From contig CATOSD010000002.1 of assembly GCA_951812395.1 (NCBI GenBank), positions 310,001 to 374,000 of the forward strand: a stretch of DNA of 64,000 bases, read 5' to 3'. How positions within the stretch are numbered: position 1 is the stretch's first letter; every line of letters begins with the position of its first letter. The translations under genes and the position numbers were made by a program. The stretch is from an uncultured Dehalococcoidia bacterium (GTDB taxonomy: Bacteria; Chloroflexota; Dehalococcoidia; Lucifugimonadales; CATOSD01). Below are positions 16,435-23,901 of the stretch, one piece after another. The notes below the pieces were generated by a model. That model saw only the letters and a program-made list of their open reading frames with translations. It made no database searches and was not told the origin of the DNA.

Positions 16435-17367
16435 ATGCCCGAAGCCCTCGCCTTCTTCCGTGGTAACGTCGTGCCCCTCGCCGACGCCAAGGTCAACGTC
16501 ATGACCCACGCCATGCACTACGGCACCGCCGTATTCGAAGGCATCCGGGGCAACTGGAACGAAGACCACGGCAAGATCATGATCTTCCGCATGAGAGAAC
16601 ACTACGTCCGCTTCCTCCAGGGCTGCCGCATGATGATGCTCGACATCCCCTACAGCGCCGACGACCTCTGCGAAATCACCACAGACCTCGTCGCCAAATG
16701 CGGCTACCGCGAAGACCTCTACATCCGGCCCCTCGCCTACAAGAGCGCCGAACGCGTCGCCAACCTCAAGCTCCACGAGCTCGCCAGCGACTTCACCCTC
16801 ATCGTCAACCCCTTCGGCGCCTACATCGACGCCGAAGGCGCCATCCGATGCTGCACCTCCTCCTGGCGCCGCATCGACGACACCATCATCCCGCCCCGCG
16901 TCAAAATCTCCGGCCACTACGTCAACAGCATCCTCGCCAAAACCGAAGCCGTCCTCGCCGGATTCGACGAGGCCATCATGCTCACCCAGGACGGCAACGT
17001 CTCAGAGGGCAGCGGCGAAAACCTCTTCATGGTCTCCAACGGCGTCGTCCACACCCCGCCGGTGGCGGACAACAACCTGGTGGGCATCACCCGGGACTCC
17101 GCTATCACCCTCGCCAAACGCGAGCTCGGACTCGACATCGTGGAGCGCAACATCCGCCGCAGCGAGCTCTACCTCGCCGACGAGGTCTTCCTCACCGGCA
17201 CCGCCGCCCACGTCACCCCCGTCGGCGAGCTGGACAGCCGACCCATCGGCGAAGGCGGCATCGGCCCCGTAACCAGGCAGATAATGGACAAGTACCTCGA
17301 CGTGATCCGCGGCAACGACCCCGACTACGCCGACTGGTGTACCGCCGTACCCCTGGAAAGCTGGTAG
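16435..17367 (+). CDS. ilvE: branched-chain amino-acid aminotransferase
   Basis: A PLP fold-type IV aminotransferase that interconverts Leu, Ile and Val with their 2-oxo acids using glutamate. HAMHYGTAVFEGIR at the N-terminus is the family signature. The PLP lysine is K157 in RVKISGHYVNS. SEGSGENLF and GITRDS bind the cofactor phosphate region, and FLTGTAAHVTPV closes the active site. AGGAG at 16421-16425 fits the ATG at 16435 (nine-base gap) better than the ATG at 16426, which it touches. Product 310 residues, normal length. No other ilv or leu gene is nearby. Confidence 0.93.
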   Translation: MPEALAFFRGNVVPLADAKVNVMTHAMHYGTAVFEGIRGNWNEDHGKIMIFRMREHYVRFLQGCRMMMLDIPYSADDLCEITTDLVAKCGYREDLYIRPLAYKSAERVANLKLHELASDFTLIVNPFGAYIDAEGAIRCCTSSWRRIDDTIIPPRVKISGHYVNSILAKTEAVLAGFDEAIMLTQDGNVSEGSGENLFMVSNGVVHTPPVADNNLVGITRDSAITLAKRELGLDIVERNIRRSELYLADEVFLTGTAAHVTPVGELDSRPIGEGGIGPVTRQIMDKYLDVIRGNDPDYADWCTAVPLESW

Positions 17368-17433
17368 GCCGGTTTGTCAGCCTGTCGGGTCTGTCAGTGG
17401 ATCAGCGGCCGGCAACCTACTGACCACTGACCG

Positions 17434-17874
17434 ATGTTCACCTTCGCGACCGACTACTACATCCTCGTAGCCGTCGCCGCGACCGGCGCTCTCCAGATAG
17501 CAGCATCCCTCGGCGGACTCCGCGGCCTGCTCATCCTGAAGCAGCCCGTGCCCGCCAGGCTGCTCGGCCTCTTCCTGATAGTGGGGGCGTTCGTCTGGTT
17601 CTTCGCCGTCGAAGACCGCAACATCAACGACTACGAGGGCGGACTCGACGCCCCGGCGCAGGCACTCTTCTTCTTCCTGGGAGCGTCTTCCGCGTTGGTC
17701 TTCACCCTGCTGGCGTCGTCACTGGTAAACCTGGGCATGAGGGCAGGGGAGAGTGATCCCGCGGAAGGACTGGATGCCCTGAAGCGCGACAACTACCTCA
17801 GCGCACTCACCCGCAGCATCGGACACCGGCTGGAAAAATGGAGATCGCGGACCAAAACCTGTTCCTCTGGATAA
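17434..17874 (+). CDS. small integral membrane protein, unknown
   Basis: A 146-residue protein with three clear hydrophobic helices (YYILVAVAATGALQIAASL; LLGLFLIVGAFVWFFAV; ALFFFLGASSALVFTLLASSL) and a charged C-terminal tail. No domain is recognised. Its 3' end overlaps the PAP2 phosphatase gene by 37 bases in another frame, so the two are probably co-translated. The partner suggests a role at the membrane in lipid or cell-wall precursor handling, but that is inference from position only. Confidence 0.7.
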   Translation: MFTFATDYYILVAVAATGALQIAASLGGLRGLLILKQPVPARLLGLFLIVGAFVWFFAVEDRNINDYEGGLDAPAQALFFFLGASSALVFTLLASSLVNLGMRAGESDPAEGLDALKRDNYLSALTRSIGHRLEKWRSRTKTCSSG

Positions 17875-18425
17875 ACGGCATGGCGGGCAGGTACTCGCCC
17901 GTGGACACGTTCATCACCTGGGTGGTGAGCGACTACCTCATCCCCGTGGCCATGGCCCTCGCCCTCATCGCCTTCTGGTTCGCCGGACAGGACGCGAACA
18001 CACGCCGCCGACGGCAGATCGGCGTGTTCGCCGCCCTCACCTCGATGGGACTGTCCAACTGGACAGTCTACATCGTCAACTGGTACTACTTCCGCCCGCG
18101 CCCCTTCGTCGAGTTCCCCGATCAGGTGACCCTGCTGTTCTACCCGCCCACCGACTCGTCGTTCCCGTCCAACGCCATCGCCGCCGCGTCCGCCATCGCC
18201 ATCGCCGTCTGGTGGGTCGACCGCCGCGCCGGCGCCGCCTTCCTCGCCGCCGCCGGACTCTACGCCTTCGCCCGCGTCTTCGCCGGCGTGCACTACCCGC
18301 TGGACGTAGCCGCCGGCTTCGCCATCGCCGCCATCGCGACCTTCGTCGTGTTCACGCTCTTCCGCCTGCTCCGCCCCATCCCGGACGCTGTACTTAGAGT
18401 CGCCCGCGCCCTCTGCCTCGCCTGA
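17838..18425 (+). CDS. PAP2-family phosphatase
   Basis: A 195-residue membrane phosphatase of the type 2 phosphatidic acid phosphatase family. The three active-site motifs are visible in order: NWYYFRPRP (C1, although the usual leading Lys is not clear), DSSFPSN (C2, with Asn where His usually follows the PSG), and FARVFAGVHYPLDV (C3, catalytic His). Five or six hydrophobic segments surround them. Likely substrates are undecaprenyl diphosphate or phosphatidate. The PSN variant in C2 is also seen in BcrC-like enzymes in my recollection, but should be checked. It overlaps the upstream membrane gene. Confidence 0.8.
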   Translation: MEIADQNLFLWINGMAGRYSPVDTFITWVVSDYLIPVAMALALIAFWFAGQDANTRRRRQIGVFAALTSMGLSNWTVYIVNWYYFRPRPFVEFPDQVTLLFYPPTDSSFPSNAIAAASAIAIAVWWVDRRAGAAFLAAAGLYAFARVFAGVHYPLDVAAGFAIAAIATFVVFTLFRLLRPIPDAVLRVARALCLA

Positions 18426-18489
18426 CCCAAGAGTCCCTTCCCCTCGCAGGGCAGTCAGGGCCAGGCATCAGGAATGACCCCTACAAGAA

Positions 18490-18526
18490 TCCCTTCCCCC
18501 TCTCAGCGGGAAGGTCAGGATGGGGG
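18490..18526 (+). repeat. REP-like hairpin repeat A
   Basis: Copy with a mismatched stem (CCCCCTCTCAGCGGG); a broken left arm also lies at about 18433-18450. The -10-like TGTGCTACACT follows at about 18544, ahead of the Uma2 gene. Confidence 0.75.
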
Positions 18527-18589
18527 TGAACTCCGCCCACCCTGTGCTACACTGGTCCCAAGTCGCACCCCGCCAAACGGAGGCTCCCA

Positions 18590-19336
18590 ATGACAGCCGC
18601 AGACCGCAAGGCATCGCCGGACATAGCCGTCGAAGTCCCCTGGTACGACCTGCTACCCGATCCCGAACCGCCCGAGGACTCCTTGCAGCAAGATGAACCT
18701 ATCCTTCTACTCATGTCCATTCTCAAAGCCCGCTACGCCAACGACCCCACTGTCCTGTGCTGCGGCCCGCTGATCAACGTCATCTACGACTCGCGCGTCC
18801 CCAACTCCTTCATCTCCCCGGACGGCTTCATCGTCTTCGGACTGCAGACGGATGCCGCCCAGATAAGGCTCAACCGCCGAAGCTACCGCATCGACGAGTG
18901 GGGCCGGACTCCGTCGTTCGTCCTCGAGGTGGCGTCCGAGAGCACCGCAAGCCGCGACGTCGGCATCAAGCGCGACATCTACGCCCGCATAGGCGTGCGC
19001 GAATACTGGCGTCTGGACCTGCTGGGCGAATACTACGGGGAGCCGCTGGTAGGCGAGACGCTCGTGGATGGGGATTACCGGCGATTCGAAATGCACACCG
19101 AACCGAACGGCGACGTGTGGTCACGCAGCGAAGTCCTGGGGGTGGACTTCGTGTATCGCGCCGAAGAAGGGCTCCCCCGTTTCCTGCTCAGGGACAGCGC
19201 AACCGCCCAGTGGCTGCTCACGCTCGAGGAATCGGAGGCCGCCCGGCACGCGGCAGAAGCCGCCCGGCTGGAGGCGGAGGCTCGCGCCGACCGTCTTCAG
19301 GCCGAACTCGACAGCCTGCGCCGCCAACGAGGCTAG
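18590..19336 (+). CDS. Uma2 family (DUF820) putative endonuclease
   Basis: A 248-residue protein of the Uma2/DUF820 group, a PD-(D/E)XK-type fold. FISPDGFIVFG supplies the Asp, PSFVLEVASEST the Glu, and RDVGIKRDIYARIGVREYWRLD the Lys and following helix; this spacing is the family hallmark. The C-terminal 45 residues form an Ala/Glu/Arg-rich coiled coil, also common in the family. Uma2 proteins are abundant in cyanobacteria and Chloroflexota and often occur in multiple copies; the function is unproven. The GGAGG-like GGAGGC lies before the ATG. Confidence 0.85.
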   Translation: MTAADRKASPDIAVEVPWYDLLPDPEPPEDSLQQDEPILLLMSILKARYANDPTVLCCGPLINVIYDSRVPNSFISPDGFIVFGLQTDAAQIRLNRRSYRIDEWGRTPSFVLEVASESTASRDVGIKRDIYARIGVREYWRLDLLGEYYGEPLVGETLVDGDYRRFEMHTEPNGDVWSRSEVLGVDFVYRAEEGLPRFLLRDSATAQWLLTLEESEAARHAAEAARLEAEARADRLQAELDSLRRQRG

Positions 19337-19379
19337 TTCGAAAGAGGGTATCTCAAAGACACAGGGGCTCGTAGAAACG

Positions 19380-20069
19380 CTAGCTCGCCCGCTGCACGCC
19401 CATCTCAGCGAACTCGTCCCGCCGCCGCTGGGTCAACCCCACCATGTGGGCCGGAATCGGGTTGGCCTGGCCAATGGCCCTGGCGTTCATGTACAGAATC
19501 GCCGCCTCCTCGATCACCACGTTCGCCCTCACCGAGGACATCGGGTCCGCCGCGAACGTCAGCACGCCGTGATTGGCAAGCAGCACGCCGCCCGTGTTCG
19601 GGTTCTCCTTGATCGCCCGGGCGATGTTGTCCACCGACTCGCTCGAACCCCTCGGGCCGTAGCCGGCCAGCGGCACGCCGTCCGTCATGTCGAAGCGCGC
19701 CATCGCCTCGTAGATTAGCGGTATCGGCTCGTACGCCACCGCCAGGCTCGTCGCCGCCGGCGAGTGCGTGTGCAGCGCGCCGCCCGCGTCGGGCCGCAGC
19801 CGGTACACCACGCCGTGCATGTCCACGATCTCGGCGGAGGTCGGCTCCACCGCCCCCTCCACCAGCGTGCCGTCCAGCTCGTACAGCGCGATGTTCTCCG
19901 GCCCCAGCTCCGACAACGTACCGCCCGCCGTCAACAGGAACGCATCCTCCCCCGGAATCCGCGCGCTGATGTTGCCGTGCTTGCTAAGCGACATCACCCC
20001 ACAACTCGTCACGAACCGCCCCGCTTCGACGATCTTCTGCTTGTATTCCGAAATCAAAGCCGAGTCCAT
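19380..20069 (-). CDS. class II aldolase/adducin family protein
   Basis: A 229-residue zinc aldolase of the FucA/AraD type. The N-terminal SLSKHGNISARIPG binds the substrate phosphate in this family. ALHTHSP gives two His ligands for zinc, LLANHGVL the third, and EPTSAEIVDMHG holds the catalytic Glu region. Such enzymes cleave or epimerise phosphorylated or free sugars and hydroxy acids. An AAAGGAGG ribosome site precedes the ATG. No sugar kinase is adjacent, so the substrate is open. Confidence 0.9.
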   Translation of the reverse strand: MDSALISEYKQKIVEAGRFVTSCGVMSLSKHGNISARIPGEDAFLLTAGGTLSELGPENIALYELDGTLVEGAVEPTSAEIVDMHGVVYRLRPDAGGALHTHSPAATSLAVAYEPIPLIYEAMARFDMTDGVPLAGYGPRGSSESVDNIARAIKENPNTGGVLLANHGVLTFAADPMSSVRANVVIEEAAILYMNARAIGQANPIPAHMVGLTQRRRDEFAEMGVQRAS

Positions 20070-20111
20070 TTCAAACCTCCTTTTCGAATCCGTAAACGCA
20101 ATTCACTCGAA

Positions 20112-20133
20112 GGGGCGGGTTTCATGCCCGCCC
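20112..20133 (+). repeat. short hairpin repeat D
   Basis: GGGGCGGGTTTCATGCCCGC followed by CC, in the spacer between the aldolase and YcaQ-like genes. Confidence 0.6.
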
Positions 20134-20146
20134 GATGCTCCGTTAA

Positions 20147-20182
20147 TCCCTTCCCCATCGACAGGGGAAGGTCAGGATGGGA
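20147..20182 (+). repeat. REP-like hairpin repeat A
   Basis: Copy with arms CCTTCCCCAT / ACAGGGGAAGG and tail CAGGATGGGAGTGAG. Confidence 0.8.
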
Positions 20183-20198
20183 GTGAGGGCCTTCCCCC

Positions 20199-21443
20199 TC
20201 ACCCCACCACGCCCAGCGCCGCCGCACCGTTCCCACCCTCCACCACCAGGTCCGTCGCCCCATGAAAAGCCATGAACCCCCGCATCGCGTGGGCAAAATC
20301 CGCCACCAGCTCCTCGTCCGGCTCGACTCCCGGCTCCAGGTGTAGCGCCTTCAGCCGCAGCGTGCCGGTCGCTCGCTCCAACTTGGGGTCGAACCTGCCC
20401 ACCAGCCTGTCGCCGTGCAGGATGGGCAGGCAGAAGTAGCCCCACCGCCTCTTGGGCGCCGGGACATACGCCTCGAGCCTCTGCTCGAATCTCCAAAGCT
20501 GCACGCCGCGGCCCGGAGCCCAGAACAGGCTGTCGAACGGCGTCAGAAACGTTGTTGCGCTCGGAACAAGCCCACCGTCCGCGGCGCGTTCCAGAGTGTC
20601 CAGACTGTCGCGGTGCACGATGAACCGCTCCACCTGGCCCGATGCGGTGAGGCACGCCACCTCCACGAAGACGCCCTCGTCCGTCAGCGCGCGCAGGTGC
20701 TGGCGGCTCTCGCCGACCTTCAAGCGGGCGTAGTCCACCAGTTGGCGGGGAGCGCAGATGCCGACGCGCCGCATCGACCACTCCAGCACGTGACGCACTG
20801 CCTCCTCTTCCGTCGGCTCCGTCGTGTCGACCCAGTCGGGTAGCACGCGCTCCCGTAGGTCGTACACCCGCTGAAAGTTCTCGCGCCCGGACACCATAAG
20901 CTCGCCCAGGTCGAACAGGTACTCCAGCGCGTGCTTGGCTGGCTTCCAATCCCACCAGCCCTTTCTCGGCAGGGGGCGTTCATCAGAAAAGTCGGAGACG
21001 CGCGCCGCCCCCTCTTCGCGCACTCGCCCCAGCACCGCCTCCACCGTCCCCGCGTTGCCAGGCTCGCCAAGCCAGCGCCGCCGTGACCTGAACGTGCCCT
21101 CCGCGCACCGGCGCATCAGCCTCAGCCGGTAGCGATACTCGCTCAGCGGGATGACGCTCGCCGCGTGCAGCCAATACTCGAACAGCCGGCGCCGGACGGG
21201 ATCGTAAACAAGCGCGTCGAGGTCCTCCGGATCGTACTCGCCAAGTCGGCTCCAAAGCGCCACGTAGTGGCTTCGTCGCACCATCTGCAGCGTGTCTATC
21301 TGCAGGCAGCCAACGCGCTCGACCGCGGCGTAAACCTGCTCCGGAGTGGAGGGCATGTCCAGGTCCGGCTGTTCCGCCAGTCTCTGAGCGTCCAACGCGA
21401 GCGCCCGCGCCGCGCTCACCGGATAAGTTGCGCCTGTGCTCAT
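20199..21443 (-). CDS. YcaQ/AlkX-like winged-helix DNA glycosylase family protein
   Basis: A 414-residue protein of the winged-helix 'DUF1006' family that includes E. coli YcaQ, a glycosylase that unhooks interstrand crosslinks. The N-terminal ARALALDAQRL and GCLQIDTLQMVRRSHYVALWSR carry the family's QxD catalytic motif (here QID, about residue 48). SVIPLSEYRYRLRLMRR and the FDSLFWAPGR region are also characteristic. Full length. The start overlaps nothing; the membrane-protein gene upstream ends 34 bases away on the same strand. Confidence 0.82.
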   Translation of the reverse strand: MSTGATYPVSAARALALDAQRLAEQPDLDMPSTPEQVYAAVERVGCLQIDTLQMVRRSHYVALWSRLGEYDPEDLDALVYDPVRRRLFEYWLHAASVIPLSEYRYRLRLMRRCAEGTFRSRRRWLGEPGNAGTVEAVLGRVREEGAARVSDFSDERPLPRKGWWDWKPAKHALEYLFDLGELMVSGRENFQRVYDLRERVLPDWVDTTEPTEEEAVRHVLEWSMRRVGICAPRQLVDYARLKVGESRQHLRALTDEGVFVEVACLTASGQVERFIVHRDSLDTLERAADGGLVPSATTFLTPFDSLFWAPGRGVQLWRFEQRLEAYVPAPKRRWGYFCLPILHGDRLVGRFDPKLERATGTLRLKALHLEPGVEPDEELVADFAHAMRGFMAFHGATDLVVEGGNGAAALGVVG

Positions 21444-21476
21444 GGCAGCGTCACCGTCGGCGATTCCCGTCTGCGG

Positions 21477-22151
21477 CTATCCGCTCCTGAACGTGCGTAC
21501 GCCCAGGTGGACCAGCCATGCGGACCAGACGATGTAGATGGCCCAGACGATGTTCCGCATCGGCTGGAACAGCTCAGGTTCGAACGTGCCGACAAGCATC
21601 GCGGCCAACGACACAACCGAGAACGCGGCGACGATCCACGACGCCCACTTGTTGGCGCGTTCAGCGGCCGCCGCTCCCAGTGAGTAGAACAAGAATCCGA
21701 GCCCGGCGAACACCCCGAAAAGCTGGGTTATGCTCACGTCCACCGCGTACAGCGCGTTGGCCGTCGCCTGGCTGGGGCCGGAATCCAGCCCGGTGTTGGC
21801 GATCTGGTGGTTCAGCGACTGGCTTATAACCCAGCCGGTGAATGTGATGGCGAGCAGTACGAGGCCGGCACTCCAGATGGCGCTGCCTTCGCCGCGGCCC
21901 CTGGCGTCGTTCTCCACAACCCACATGCCGAACAGCCCGAAAGCGAGCGACAGCGGCACAACGAACGCGCTCAGGTGCGTCATGAAAACGTTGGAGGACA
22001 GTGCCTCTATCTTCAGCCGCATCTCATCCGCCAGGTTGTCCGCATCCACGTTGTCTATCACCAGTCCGCCCGGCTCCAGGCCGAAGAAAATCAGCGAGAA
22101 CACTGGTGCCGCTATCAGCGCGATTGCGCCGCATTTCATCTTAGCCTTCAT
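21477..22151 (-). CDS. integral membrane protein, unknown
   Basis: The frame is open back to 22415, but ATG 22151 follows GGAGGG at the right spacing and begins MKAKMKCGAIALIAAPVFSL, a signal-anchor-like helix, so the product is 224 residues. About six hydrophobic helices are visible, with a loop (GGLVIDNVDADNLADEMRLK) between the first two. No family is recognised. It probably forms an operon with the YcaQ-like gene downstream. Confidence 0.7.
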   Translation of the reverse strand: MKAKMKCGAIALIAAPVFSLIFFGLEPGGLVIDNVDADNLADEMRLKIEALSSNVFMTHLSAFVVPLSLAFGLFGMWVVENDARGRGEGSAIWSAGLVLLAITFTGWVISQSLNHQIANTGLDSGPSQATANALYAVDVSITQLFGVFAGLGFLFYSLGAAAAERANKWASWIVAAFSVVSLAAMLVGTFEPELFQPMRNIVWAIYIVWSAWLVHLGVRTFRSG

Positions 22152-22287
22152 GGTGGTTACCCTCCTCACTGGCTCGGCCCTCATCGGCCTATAGTACACC
22201 AGCCGGTGGGTGGCCGACAGCCCCGCTTCTCTCGCCACGCACGCCTTTCCTGCCGTGATTCCGTCTGGCTCCAGGGCAGCGCGAACG

Positions 22288-22317
22288 TTGACACCGCGCT
22301 CCGTGCTGGTGTAGACT
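22288..22317 (+). promoter_or_regulatory. promoter of the 5S rRNA gene
   Basis: TTGACA and TAGACT with an 18-base spacer, about 65 bases before the mature 5S end. Confidence 0.6.
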
Positions 22318-22385
22318 GTGCTATCAAGCGGCGGTCGTCTGGTTGAGCATTTTCCGGCCGGCATGCCACAATCGCAAACGAGCGT

Positions 22386-22505
22386 CCCCTGGTGGTTCTG
22401 GCGAGGCGGTCCCACCCGTTCCCATCCCGAACACGGCAGTGAAACGCCTCAGCGCTGACGATACTGCGCCCGCAAGGACGTGGGAAAATAGGTCACTGCC
22501 AGGGG
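22386..22505 (+). rRNA. rrf: 5S ribosomal RNA
   Basis: A 120-base 5S rRNA. The ends CCCCTGG and CCAGGGG pair as helix I. CCCGTTCCCATCCCGAACAC is the conserved loop B-C-helix III segment, and the later part ends in GGGAAAATAGGTCACTGCC. It stands alone: no 16S or 23S sequence is adjacent, and it has its own promoter-like site. Confidence 0.93.
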
Positions 22506-22587
22506 GCTCGCTGCATCTGTGGTCGGCAGAAACTCACTCCAGGCCCCGTTTTCCCCAATCCCTTCCGATTTGCTGATGCGTTTCGGC

Positions 22588-22616
22588 TTTACACGCCCAA
22601 GCTATGCACATATAAT
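22588..22616 (+). promoter_or_regulatory. strong promoter of the S1-like gene
   Basis: TTTACA and TATAAT with a 17-base spacer. The last T of the -10 is 22616, so the longer open frame beginning there cannot be the translated start. Confidence 0.75.
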
Positions 22617-22705
22617 TGTCGGTGTTGGGCAATGCCCGAATTAACACGGCGGTAGTTGTTTTGTTGAGTTCGAATTCTCCGGAGGAGCCAGGCCAAGTCC
22701 AAGAT

Positions 22706-23857
22706 ATGGGGGAATTCATTGACTCTGTTGAGTCACTGAAGCCTCTGCGGCGGGGCGATGTTGTCGAGGGCATCGTGATGCGCGTCGACTCCGAAGGCCT
22801 GCTCGTAAGCATAGGTCACAAGGCCGAGGGCATCGTTCCGCAAAGAGAGATGCGCTCGCTCAGCCCGGAGGACGCGGAACGACTGGAAGTCGGCTCATCC
22901 GTCGTGACGTTCGTCATCCGCGATTCCACCGACGAAGGCTCTGCCATCCTGTCCATCGACAGGGCCATTGGCGAAAAGGCCTGGCATGAGTTGGAAGCGA
23001 TGATGGGCAACGGCGACACCGTGCAGGGCACCATACTGGGCTTCAACCGCGGCGGCGCGATTGTGGACGTTGAGACCATTCAGGGCTTCGTCCCTATGTC
23101 TCAACTGGTAAGCGTGCCTCACGACCAGTTCCGCGAGTACCAGCGCAGACAGGAAGAGTCCGAGGCCAAGTCTGAACAGACCGGCGAGAACCAACCACCT
23201 CCGGTCGACCCCCGTGCCGAGTCCGTCGGCAAGGTGCTCCAGCTGAAGATTCTGGAGATCAACCGGGGTCGAAACCGCGCCATCTTCTCCGAGCGGCAGG
23301 CGGTGCAGGAGCAGCGCGAGGCCCAGAAGGCGCGGCTCATCACGGAGCTGACCGAGGGGGATGTCCGCAGAGGCAAGGTAACCGGCATCAGCAGCTTCGG
23401 CGCTTTTGTCGACCTGGGTGGGGCCGACGGGCTCATACACATCTCGGAGCTATCCTGGCACCCGGTCAAGTCCATCGAGGAGATCGTCAAGCTCGGCGAC
23501 GAAATCGACGTGTTCGTGCTGCGGGTCGACGCGCAGAACAAGAAGATCGCCTTGAGCCTGAGGCGTCTGCAGCCGGAGCCGTGGGAGACCATCCACGAGC
23601 GGCACGTTGTCGGTGACATTGTCGACGCTACCATTACCAAGCTGATGAACTTCGGCGCTTTCGCCCGGGTCGAGGGCTCGGTCGAGGGCCTGGTGCACAT
23701 CTCCGAACTGAGCACTCGGATGATTGGTCATCCGCGAGAGATAGTTCGAGAGGGTGAAACCTTAAAGCTGAAGATCCTGAAGATCGAACCGGAGAGAAGG
23801 CGATTGGGCCTTAGCCTGAAACAGGCTTTGGAAGAAGGGGAGTTTGGAGGATTCTAG
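22706..23857 (+). CDS. rpsA: 30S ribosomal protein S1 homologue (four S1 domains)
   Basis: The protein has four S1 RNA-binding domains, beginning roughly at RRGDVVEGIVMR, NGDTVQGTILGF, EGDVRRGKVTGIS and VGDIVDATITKL. The third and fourth end in GLIHISELSW and GLVHISELS, the strongest S1 signatures. S1 binds mRNA on the 30S subunit and helps initiation. E. coli S1 has six domains; four is common in Gram-positive and Chloroflexota proteins. The frame opens at 22616, but that point is inside the promoter -10. The first ATG in frame after it is 22706, giving 383 residues; GGAGGAG lies rather far upstream (18 bases). Confidence 0.85.
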   Translation: MGEFIDSVESLKPLRRGDVVEGIVMRVDSEGLLVSIGHKAEGIVPQREMRSLSPEDAERLEVGSSVVTFVIRDSTDEGSAILSIDRAIGEKAWHELEAMMGNGDTVQGTILGFNRGGAIVDVETIQGFVPMSQLVSVPHDQFREYQRRQEESEAKSEQTGENQPPPVDPRAESVGKVLQLKILEINRGRNRAIFSERQAVQEQREAQKARLITELTEGDVRRGKVTGISSFGAFVDLGGADGLIHISELSWHPVKSIEEIVKLGDEIDVFVLRVDAQNKKIALSLRRLQPEPWETIHERHVVGDIVDATITKLMNFGAFARVEGSVEGLVHISELSTRMIGHPREIVREGETLKLKILKIEPERRRLGLSLKQALEEGEFGGF

Positions 23858-23901
23858 GCTCTATTCTGTGACAATCGCAAACTCCCGATAGGAGAATAAA
23901 C

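Noticed and set aside
22616..22705. S1 homologue starting at 22616 (longer frame)
   Set aside because: 22616 is the last base of the TATAAT -10 box, so it would not be in the mRNA. The first in-frame ATG downstream is 22706.
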